Origin: Chenopodium formosanum | Taxonomy: Eukaryota > Streptophyta > Magnoliopsida > Caryophyllales > Amaranthaceae | NCBI GenBank assembly: GCA_024500155.1 | Contig: CM044874.1 | Span: forward strand, 7,889,001-7,953,000 | Length of the DNA stretch: 64,000 bases | Reading direction: 5' to 3' | Notes under the pieces: model-generated | What the model was told of the DNA's origin: nothing | The model's database searches: none | Seen by the model: the letters and a program-made list of their open reading frames with translations, nothing else | Made by a program: the position numbers and the translations under genes | Shown here: positions 1 through 9,241 of the stretch, piece after piece | How positions within the stretch are numbered: the first letter of the stretch is position 1 | Layout of the letters: the number at the start of each line of letters is the position of its first letter

Positions 1-310
1 AAAATTGTTTAAATCAGAAATTAAATTGAACAATTTTATTAATTTAATTTTAGTGACAAAAAATAGTCAAAATATTACTCAAGAAAAAGTCAAAAAATGT
101 TTGTATTAGAAATTAGATTATAGTAGTCAGGAATAAAATTTATATTGATTATGAATTACTATGTCTTGATCAGAAAATAGATTATTTAAATCAGGAATTA
201 CTAAATACTAGTCAGGAAATAAATCATCTCAGTCTTGTTAAGGATTATATTAATCAGGAAATAGGTAATATTGGTCAGTAATAAAATTATATCATTCAGA
301 AATAATAATA
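1..310 (+). repeat. Left inverted-repeat arm (partial)
   Basis: AT-rich arm with repeated TCAGGAA motifs spaced roughly 20-40 bases apart. It is truncated by the window start. It pairs imperfectly with 1370-1590, and the best-matching segment is 60-130. Confidence 0.5.
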
Positions 311-458
311 TTTGTATCTGATTATATTTTGTTAAATGTTCATTATCTTAAGGAATTAGATTAATTTTGTCATTTTAATAACGTCATACAAAACAAAAAA
401 TAAAATTAAATCATTAAAATTTAAAAATAAATTACATATTACTGAAATGTTATTTTTA

Positions 459-908
459 TTAATTCAAATATAATAAACTGTAAAACATTGAACATAAACT
501 ATTAATTACATCATCTATTTTTATTCTTTTAACCTCTCTTCCTAGTTGGATTGCCTCTTCTCTTTTTCTTTTTTTCATGTTGGCTTCTTCTTCCTCAAAA
601 ATTAAACGTAATCCATCAAGAAATTCAGCCCAGTCTTGCACCATTCCATTGTGAAAACCATAACCATTATGCCTCATAATGTCATACGCAACCCACCATT
701 CATTTGAATTTTGATTTCTTCTTACTATTTCTGGAATCCAAAATTTGTAATACCATAATTCATTATAATATTTACATGTACAATTAATCATTGCCTGCGC
801 TTTGAAGGTGCACCTAGGAAAAATATGCATGCATAATATCTCTTCAACAGCTAATGCTGGATGTGCATCTTCTAAGGCATCAACTGGGTGTGGAATATGA
901 TAAGCCAT
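459..908 (-). CDS. Hypothetical F-box-like protein, 149 aa
   Basis: Single-exon ORF on the minus strand. Residues about 20-60 resemble the helical F-box region of small plant F-box-like proteins: a VEEIL segment, then an alanine/cysteine-rich helix ending in CKYYNELW. A WW-containing stretch follows, then a basic and acidic coiled C-terminus with a KKRKREE run that could be a nuclear localisation signal. Small proteins of this kind are often found many times in plant genomes inside transposable elements, and this one lies between two inverted-repeat arms. The F-box assignment is by eye and tentative. It may be a captured gene fragment. It is not visibly broken by a stop. Confidence 0.4.
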   Translation of the reverse strand: MAYHIPHPVDALEDAHPALAVEEILCMHIFPRCTFKAQAMINCTCKYYNELWYYKFWIPEIVRRNQNSNEWWVAYDIMRHNGYGFHNGMVQDWAEFLDGLRLIFEEEEANMKKRKREEAIQLGREVKRIKIDDVINSLCSMFYSLLYLN

Positions 909-1369
909 CTAACCAAAAAAAAAAAAAAATAAACACATAAATCATAACAAAACAAAATAAAATAAACTAACAAATGTAAGTTCATAAAATGAAAAAAAAT
1001 ATACCTTTTGTAATAACAATAGTTCGCAGTAGTTATATTCTTATAAAAATGATTAAAATTCAAACTGAAGCAATTTATATTTTTATATGAAATTTTTTTT
1101 CCCTTAATATAGTTTCTTGTACACTGTGGTATCTTATATATAGTGTTTAGAACGTGAATTAATGCAGAGTTCAGGAAGAGGGAAGGTCATGCCTTTTCAA
1201 ATATGTGTTTTATTCAATTAATTTTATGTCTTTTAAATGATTTTACGTGTTTTTTTAGTGTTTTGAGTGTTGATGTTTTAGAAGAGGGAAGGTCATGACT
1301 TTTCAAATTCTAATTCTTGTGTGCAATAATTTTTTTTTTTTTTTTTTCTGAATATAATTTCTTAAACCT
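909..1369. other. AT-rich spacer upstream of the F-box-like ORF
   Basis: Holds the presumed promoter side of the minus-strand ORF. A short segment containing GAAGAGGGAAGGTCATG occurs twice (about 1170 and 1279). There is a T-run at about 1329-1347. No other gene is seen. Confidence 0.4.
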
Positions 1370-1590
1370 GACTATATCATTTATGTCCTGAGTATTTTAT
1401 CATCTATTTCCTGACTTAGATATTTTTATTCCTGACTATTATAATCTAATTTCTAATTCAAACAATTTTTTAACTATTTTTTTAGTAATATTTTATTACT
1501 AAAATAACAATAAAATATCTTATATACTAAAATTAATTCCTAATCAAAACATTTTTATACCTGACATACAAAATTTAATTCCTGACAAAA
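1370..1590 (-). repeat. Right inverted-repeat arm
   Basis: Contains repeated TTCCTGACTA-type motifs, the reverse complement of those in 1-310. The similarity ends at about 1590 with TTCCTGACAAAA, directly followed by mid-monomer satellite sequence. Confidence 0.5.
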
Positions 1591-3342
1591 GAAGTGGCTT
1601 AATTTTGATGGAATGTGGCAAAAAAATTAGAACTTTGATTCTTTTATGAAATTTCAACTCACAATCACTTATACACATGTAATTATGATATGGTTTGAGA
1701 ATGTATAAGTTTATTAGTTGAGAAATGAAGAAAATAGGCAAGTGAGTAGCCATTTCGGCTCAAAATGGCTTTATTATGATGAATTGGACCCAAAAACTTA
1801 GAAATTGGCGATTTTTATGTATTTTCAAATGACAAACACTTATAAATATGTGATTATGAGCTGTTTTGAGATGCAAGGATTTTATAAGTTGAGAAATGAA
1901 GAAAATAGGCAATTGAGTAGCCATTCCGGCTCAAAATGGCTTTATTATGATGAATAGGACCCAAAAACTTAGAACTTGGCGATTTTTATGTAATTTCAAA
2001 TGACGAACACTTATAAATATGTGATTATGAGTTGTTTTGAGATGCAAGGATTTTATAAGTTGAGAAATGAAGAAAATAAGCAAGTAAGTAGCCATTTCGG
2101 CTCGAAGTGGCTTAATTTTGATGGAATGTGGCAAAAAAATTAGAACTTTGATTCTTTTATGCAATTTCAACTCACAATCACTTATACACATGTAATTATG
2201 ATATGTTTTGAGAATGTATAAGTTTATTAGTTGAGAAATGAAGAAAATAGGCAAGTGAGTAGCCATTTCGGCTCAAAATGACTTTATTATGATGAATTGG
2301 ACCCAAAAACTTAGAAATTGGCGATTTTTATGTATTTTCAAATGACAAACACTTATAAATATGTGATTATGAGCTGTTTTGAGATGCAAGGATTTTATAA
2401 GTTGAGAAATGAAGAAAATAGGCAATTGAGTAGCCATTCCGGCTCAAAATGGCTTTATTATGATGAATAGGACCCAAAAACTTAGAACTTGGCGATTTTT
2501 ATGTAATTTCAAATGACGAACACTTATAAATATGTGATTATGAGTTGTTTTGAGATGCAAGGATTTTATAAGTTGAGAAATGAAGAAAATAGGCAAGTAA
2601 GTAGCCATTTCGGCTCGAAGTGGCTTTATTTTAATGAATTGGACCCAAAAACTTAGAACTTGGCGATTTTTATGTAATTTAAAATGACAAACACTTATAA
2701 ATATGTGATTATGAGTTGTTTTGAGATGCAAGGAGTTTATAAGTTGAGAAATGAAGAAAATAAGCAAGTAAGTAGCCATTTCGGCTCGAAGTGGCTTTAT
2801 TTTGATGAAATGTGGCAAAAAAATTAGAACTTTGCTTCTTTTATGCAATTTCAACTCACAATCACTTATACCTGTGTAATTATGATATGGTTTAAGAATT
2901 TATAAGTTTATTAGTTGAGAAATGAAGAAAATAGGCAAGTGAGTAGCCATTTCGGCTCAAATGACCTTGATTTTGATGAATTGGACCCAAAAACTTAGAA
3001 CTTGGCAATTTTTATGTAATTTCAAATGACATAAACTTATAAATATGTGATTATGAGTTGTTTTGAGATGCAAGGAGTTTATAAGTTGAGAAATGAAGAA
3101 AATAGGCAAGTAAGTAGTCATTTCGGCTCGAATTGGATTTATTTTGATGAAATGCGCCAAAAAAATTAGAAGTTTGCTTCTTTTATGCAATTTCAACTCA
3201 CAATCACTTCTACATATGTAATTATGATATGGTTTGAGAATCTATAAGTTTATTAGTTGAGAAATGAAGAAAACAGGCAAGTGAGTAGCCATTTCGGATC
3301 AAATGACCTTGATTTTGATGAAATGATGAAAATTGCCTATTT

Positions 3343-3722
3343 TTTTTTTTTTTTTAAAAATATGCAACTTCATCCGCACCGGGACACCCAAGGGAGCCGC
3401 CCCCGCTGCCGAAATAGTGCAGGCAGCCCGCGCCGAGGCCACAACAGCCCCGACAGGTGGCTGGCAAGGCTGTAACAGCCACGGCAGCACCTGCCTATGC
3501 TGCTACAGCCATGGCAGCCACATGTCGAGGCAGCAGCAGCCCAGGCAGGCTGCTGCCAAGGCTTCAGCAGACTGGCAGCCACCTAACGTGGCTGCTACAG
3601 ACTTGGAAGCCACCTGTCGGGGCTGTTGTGGCCTCGGCGCGGGCTGCCTTCGCTGTTCCGGCAGCGGGGGCGGCTCCCTCGGGTGTGCGGTGCGGCGAAA
3701 GTTGCATATTTTAAAAAAAAAA
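3343..3722. mobile_element. GC-rich foldback element, copy 1, inside the satellite
   Basis: A GC-rich block bounded by a T-run and an A-run interrupts the AT-rich satellite. Its first ~130 bases are nearly the reverse complement of its last ~130. Both arms, read inward, run from ATATGCAACTT through GGGAGCCGCCCCCGCTGCCG to GGCAGCCCGCGCCGAGGCCA and ACAGCCCCGACAGGTGGC. The centre is built of GGCAGCAGCC-like triplet-rich repeats. Net insertion into the satellite phase is 391 bases. No transposase is encoded and the alanine-rich frames are compositional. It is best described as a foldback or MITE-like element. A simple target duplication is not clear. Confidence 0.75.
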
Positions 3723-5780
3723 TAAATTTGAACTTGGCGTTTTTTTATGTAATTTTAAATGACAAACACTTATAAATATTTGATTATGAGTTGTTTTGAG
3801 ATGCAAGGAGTTTATAAGTTGAGAAATGAAGAAAATAGGCAAGTAAGTAGCCATTTCGGCTCGAAGTGGCTTTATTTTGATGAAATGCGCCAAAAAAATT
3901 AGAAGTTTGCTTCTTTTATGCAATTTCAATTCACAATCACTTATACATATGTAATTATGATATGGTTTGAGAATTTATAAGTTTATTAGTTGAGAAATGA
4001 AGAAAATAGGCAAGTGAGTAGCCATTTCGGCTCAAATAACCTTGATTATAATGAATTGGACCCAAAAACTTAGAACTTGGCGTTTTTTATGTAATTTCAA
4101 ATGACAAACACTTATAAATATTTGATTATGAGCTTTTTTGAGATGCAAGGAGTTTATAAATTGAGAAATGAAGAAAATAGGCAAGTAAGTAGCCACTTCG
4201 GCTCGAAGTGGCTTTATTTTGATGAAATGCGCCAAAAAAATTAGAAGTTTGCTTCTTTTATGCAATTTCAACTCACAATCACTTATACATATGTAATTAT
4301 GATATGTTTTGAGAATTTATAAGTTTATTAGTTGAGAAATGAAGAAAATAGGTAAGTGAGTAGCCATTTCGGCTCAAATGACCTTGATTTTGATGAATTG
4401 GACCCAAAAACTTACAACTTGGTGATTTTTATGTAATTTTAAATGACAAACACTTATAAATATGTGATTATGAGTTTTTTTGAGATACAAGTCGTTTTTA
4501 AGTTGAGAAATGAAGAAAATAGGCAAGTAAGTAGTCATTTCGGCTCGAATTGGCTTTATTTTGATGAAATGCGCCAAAAAAATTAGAACTTTGCTTCTTT
4601 TATGAAATTTCAACTCACAATCACTTATACACATGTAATTATGATATGGTTTGAGATTGTATAAGTTTATTAGTTGAGAAATGAAGAAAATAGGCAGGTG
4701 AGTAGCCATTTCGGCTCAAATGACCTTGATTTTGATGAATTGGACCCAAAAATTTAGAACTTGGAAATTTTTATGTAATTTTAAATGACAAACACTTATA
4801 AATATGTGATTATGAGTTTTTTTGAGATACAAGTAGTTTATAAGTTGAGAAATAAAGAAAATAGGCAAGTAAGTAGTCATTTCGGCTCGAATTGGCTTTA
4901 TTTTGATGAAATGCGCCAAAAAAATTAGAACTTTGCTTCTTTTATGCAATTTCAACTCACAATTACTTATACACATGTAATTATGATATGGTTTGAGAAT
5001 GTATAAATTTATTAGTTGAGAAATGAAGAAAATAGGCAAGTGAGTAGCCATTTCGGCTCAAATGACCTTGATTTTGATGAATTGGACCCAAAAACTTAGA
5101 ACTTGGCGATTTTTATGTAATTTCAAATGAAAAACACTTATAAATATGTGATTATGAGTTTTTTTGAGATGCAAAGAGTTTATAAGTTGAGAAATGAAGA
5201 AAATTAGCAAGTAAGTAGCCATTTCGGCTCGAAGTGGCTTTATTTTGATGAAATGTGGCAAAAAAATTAGAACTTTGCTTCTTTTATGCAATTTCAACTC
5301 ACAATCACTTAAACCTATGTAATTATGATATGGTTTGAGAATGTATAAGTTTTTTAGTTGAGAAATGAAGAAAATAGGCAAGTGAGTAGCCATTTCGGCT
5401 CAAATGACCTTGATTTTGATGAATTGGACCCAAAAACTTAGAACTTGGCGATTTTCATGTAATTTCAAATGAAAAACACTTATAAATATGTGATTATGAG
5501 TTTTTTTGAGATGCAAGGAGTTTATAAGTTGAGAAATGAAGAAAATAGGCAAGTAAGTAGTCATTTTGGCTCGAATTGGCTTTATTTTGATGGAATGCGC
5601 CAAAAAAATTAAAAGTTTGCTTCTTTTATGCAATTTTAACTCACAATCACTTCTACATATGTAATGATGATATGGTTTGAGAATGTATAAGTTTATTAGT
5701 TGAGAAATGAAGAAAATAGGCAAGTGAGTAGCCATTTCGGATCAAATGACCTTGATTTTGATGAAATGATGAAAATTGCT

Positions 5781-6165
5781 TATTTTTTTTTTTTAAATAT
5801 GCAACTTCCGCCGCACCAGGACACCTAAGGGAGCCGCCCCCGCTGCCGGAACACCAAAGGCAACTCGCGTCGAGGCCACATCAGCCTCGACAGGTGGCTG
5901 CCAAGGCTCTAACAGCCACGGCAGGTGGCTGCCAGTCTGCTGCAGCCTTGGCAGCAGCCTGCCTGGGCTGCTGCAGCCTCGGCAGCACCTGCCTATGCTG
6001 CTACAGCCATGGCAGCCACCTGTCAAGGCAGCAGCAGCCCAGGCAGGCTGCTGCCAAGGCTGCTGTGGCCTCGGCGCGGGCTGCCTTCGCTATTCCGGCT
6101 GCAGGGGCGGCTCCCTCGGGTGTCCCGGTGCGGTGGAAGTTGCATATTTTTTTAAAAAAAAAAAT
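5781..6165. mobile_element. GC-rich foldback element, copy 2, inside the satellite
   Basis: Same structure and termini as the block at 3343-3722: ATATGCAACTTCCGCCGCACC at the left and its inverted counterpart at the right, with inner GGCAGCAGCC-type repeats. It sits at the same position in the monomer. It shares the flanking variants GGATCAAATGACC and GAAATGATGAAAATTGC, so the copies probably arose by amplification of a satellite segment already carrying the insertion. Confidence 0.75.
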
Positions 6166-6293
6166 TTGAACTTGGCGATTTTTATGTAATTTCAAATGAC
6201 AAACACTTTTAAATATGTGATTATGAGTTGTTTTGAGATGCAAGGATTTTATAAGTCATTTCGGCTCAAAATCAACTTGGCGGACCTTGCATA

Positions 6294-6328
<35 letters not shown>

Positions 6329-6360
6329 TTGACGGTTTTATTTTAAGAGTGTCTAACGGT
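6166..6360. other. Junction between satellite, foldback-element end fragment and CACTA-1
   Basis: A shortened satellite monomer runs to about 6275. CTTGCATATTGT and 28 adenines (6298-6325) follow. This resembles the right terminus of the foldback element (GTTGCATATTTT followed by an A-run). The CACTA-1 coding remnant begins after it. No CACTA terminal motif is visible here, so the left end of CACTA-1 has been deleted. Confidence 0.55.
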
Positions 6361-8641
6361 TTAACACTGACAAAAATTGAGAACTAAATAATTTACCTCC
6401 CTATTAATCAACTTCACCCATGCACGTGGCCAATTAACGAAGCTACCTACAGCTTGCCAAAGCGTTGTTATCTCAACCTCCTCTATCGGTACGGGTAGTG
6501 GGATGTCTTCGAACTCCACAACCACTGAATCGATCCCAACCGAGTAATGATGTGGCCCCGCCGTAGCACCCGTCGTCGGTTGGGAACTACCATACGCCAC
6601 CAAACTCAACGCCGTACTATTTGCATGCCCCGGGGCTAGAAGTGCACATCGGGTGTCTTCCTACACAAGTATATATATAAAAAGAAGATAGTTAAATAGG
6701 ACTTTTACAACAGCATAGATAATATAACGAAATTTATTAAGGTAGAGGGTTACAAATCACCTGTAACTCTGGAAATTCATGCGGTGTTTGATTTTCAAGC
6801 TCCCTCAAGTCCGCATGTGTAGGAGTAGGAACGTGCAACAGTACATCAATCATTGCACCTCAAATCTCAATTAACTCAGTATTTTAAAACTTTTAATAAC
6901 CCAATTGATTTTACCTCAGGTGGCACATCTTCACCACGTATCTCATCTCCTCCATGTCTATCACCTTCTCCTTGTCCTTTTGGTTCAGAACATGAGTCGA
7001 CCGGGGTACTCGTGAGGAACGGCAAAGTCAGTAAGTTCATCAGCTTCGCCCAAGCATTCAATTCACCAACTATCTCGTTGCGTACTTGTTCCTTAATTGA
7101 TGCCACCTTGGCATCCAACTCCCCCGGTGAGTTAACACTGGCTCAAAATCTACCCGATTTTCTGTATTCGGGACCCATCACCTTATTCCATCCAAGCAAT
7201 GGCCCTCCCGAACCTACTACTCGTCCTGGATGGTATGGCCTTCCCAAAGCCATGGTGAAAGGGTCATTCTCCACACTTGGTTCAAATTTGCCCTCCACCA
7301 TCTCTTGAGTGTGCTCAAGCTATAGCATAAGGAAAAATGAGGTCAGTAAAACAGTTAATGGTTTGTACAGTGATTTAGATGCAAAAGTGACTTAATTTCA
7401 ACAACTCATAGGTAACTTACAAGCTTATCCGCCAATTTTTTTGGCTTCCGGACCCTTGATGACCCATTTTCCGGTTTTCTTATCAAACGAATGGAGAGAA
7501 CAAAAGAAATCACCGGCACGACTCACCAATGTAGTGATCGTGGAACTAGAGGGTTCCTTCGATGCCACTAGAAGCGCTTTAGGGTATAAACCCGAACCGA
7601 CCCACTCAGTTCTCTTTTCACCAAAAGTCTTAGGACCCGTACGATGGACGTATTCCTTCTTTTCTGCATTCGCTTGATTTTGCTCTCGAAGTTCCTACAA
7701 AACAAAAAATGTTAGTCTCATTACTACAAAAAGTGTCAAGCTATTATTCAATTGAGATCAGATTTACACAAACTTACAATGGCTTTCTTTTGACTCTTCA
7801 TTCTAACGAACTCTTCCCAATCATCTTTTGACACGATCGGCCATATTTGCCACGGGAGACGGTTATCCTCTTTGGCATTCTTCTTCTTTGTTTGCTACTT
7901 CTTCTTCTTGTAGATCCACCGATTAGTCAACTTGGTCTTAAAGCCTCTGAATCTTTCCCCTAATAAAGATTCAAACACCCTTCTCTTCTCGGGATCATTA
8001 GGAATAGAAAACAGCCTTTGCAAGCACAAATTAAAACCGATTATTAGTTTCTATTTAGTAACAACCATAAGGTTAAGGTATCTTAAATTATCTAAATGTG
8101 CCAAAAACACACTTACCCTTGTATCATCCCAAAATGCTTGAATCAAACCCGGAGGTACTTGCCGCATTACAAGTGTAATGGGGATTTTCCGCGAACATAA
8201 GCCAACTTGATTAGCATATTGTCGACGAAATTTGGGCCCGGGTTGGCCTTTGTTGTCATACTCCAAGACCATGGGACCGTCTGGTTTCTTAAAGCTTCTC
8301 GTCGGACCCCTTGTTTTTCTTTCAGTCGGTGCCTTTTCCCCCCCTCCACCACCTGTATTGTTTTCATCTTGTCCTTGGCCTTGAATTTCAGGAGTCGGGT
8401 TCTCACCAACAATGTCACGTGCTGTATTTACAATGGCCGGTGCACGTTCAGCTGAAATTTCATAATCGTTAAGCCTACACTCGAACTCATCTTGGGCCTG
8501 ATCCTCTGGCTCACCCAAGTCATCCTCCTTATTCACATCATAAGGCACATCACTATCATCGGAGTCGTCATCCTCGTACTCGTCCTCATACTCATCATCG
8601 TTAATGTCCTCTACCAAAGGAGGATCATGATCGTCCGCCAT
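6361..8641 (-). pseudogene. CACTA TNPA/Ptta-like second transposase gene, spliced, broken
   Basis: The start MADDHDPPLVED at 8641 opens an acidic N-terminus and a TRSFKKPDGP region. Exons inferred from GT-AG borders are about 8117-8641, 7778-8024, 7421-7694, 6915-7319, 6761-6859 and 6397-6660. Exon 2 carries the TNRWIYKKKK and DNRLPWQIWP segments of plant Ptta/En-Spm proteins. The last exon has AYGSSQP, PLPVPIEEVEI and VGSFVNWPR, as in the C-terminal domain common in these genes (DUF8039-like). Lesions: TAG at 7895-7897, an apparent one-base A-run expansion near 7432-7438, and TGA at 7143-7145. The family binds subterminal repeats and assists excision. The 3' end may be lost in the left-end deletion. 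Confidence 0.7.
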
Positions 8642-8701
8642 GAGATATAAGCACCTGTCAAAGCAATCATAAAGCAATATTAGTGTATAGTAAAGTATAT
8701 G

Positions 8702-9180
8702 CATGATACTTATTATGGTTATGTAGAAGCTATTTAAGCCATTTTCACCTACTTATTATGGTCCTATAACCTTGTATATGCATGATAATGAGTACAAAAT
8801 GCCAATTTCAATCTACATATGGAAAATAGGTTGTTAGATTGAATAAATGTTAGTTCATACACAAAACAAAGGAGTTGGGTTAAGTAGAAGCTATTTATGC
8901 CAGTTTCACCTACTTATGGTCCTATAACCTTGTATATGCATGATAATGAGTACACTTAGGCAATTTCAAACTACAAACATGTTAAATATATGGAATATAG
9001 GTTGTTAGAATGAATAAATGTTAGTTCATACACAAAACAAAAGAATTGGGTTAAGTAGAAGCTATTTAAGCCAATTTCACCTACTTATGGTCCTATAACC
9101 ATGTATATGCATGATAATGAGTACACTTAGCCAATTTCAAACTACAAATATATCATTTTCGCCTACTTATGCTCCTATAT
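8702..9180. repeat. Tandem repeat between the two CACTA-1 genes
   Basis: About 2.7 copies of a unit containing TATATGCATGATAATGAG and GGTCCTATAACC. The landmark starts near 8771, 8929 and 9100, giving spacings of 158 and 171 bases. It lies in the intergenic space of the transposon, and no gene is seen in it. Confidence 0.75.
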
Positions 9181-9241
9181 ACATGATAACTAAACTATAT
9201 TTGCAATGAAACCATTACTAACTTTAAATCAAACTACCTCA

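Larger units (their letters stand above)
1..1590. mobile_element. Element with long AT-rich inverted-repeat arms (left end outside window)
   Basis: Bases 60-130, reverse-complemented, match about 1428-1500 closely, and weaker similarity runs over the rest of both arms. Each arm carries many copies of a short TCAGGAAT-type motif in opposite orientations. The right arm stops where the satellite begins at 1591. Long terminal inverted repeats around a single host-like ORF suggest a Mutator-like or foldback transposon that captured a gene. No transposase is visible. The left terminus and any target duplication lie outside the window, so the class is an inference. Confidence 0.5.
1591..6290. repeat. 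171-bp satellite array organised as 342-bp dimers
   Basis: The landmark GTAGCCATTTCGGCTC (or a close variant) recurs at 1746, 1917, 2088, 2259, 2430, 2601, 2772, 2943, 3114 and 3285, exactly 171 bases apart each time. It continues at 3847, 4018 and on to 5044, 5215, 5386 and 5728, with 171-bp phasing after the interruption. Two diverged monomer types alternate over most of the array, giving a 342-bp higher-order unit. Type 1 reads GAATTGGACCCAAAAACTTAG near its start and type 2 reads GAAATGCGCCAAAAAAATTAG. About 25 monomers are present. The array starts mid-monomer at 1591 and ends in a truncated monomer near 6260. A length near 171 is nucleosome-sized and common among plant satellites. Confidence 0.93.

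Noticed and set aside
1544..5735. Series of similar minus-strand ORFs of 69-136 codons
   Set aside because: They follow the 171/342-bp satellite exactly. Their similarity is explained by the tandem repeat, not by a gene family.
3333..6155. Alanine/cysteine/glycine-rich ORFs on both strands in the GC-rich blocks
   Set aside because: All lie in the palindromic foldback elements. The repeats make every frame open on both strands.
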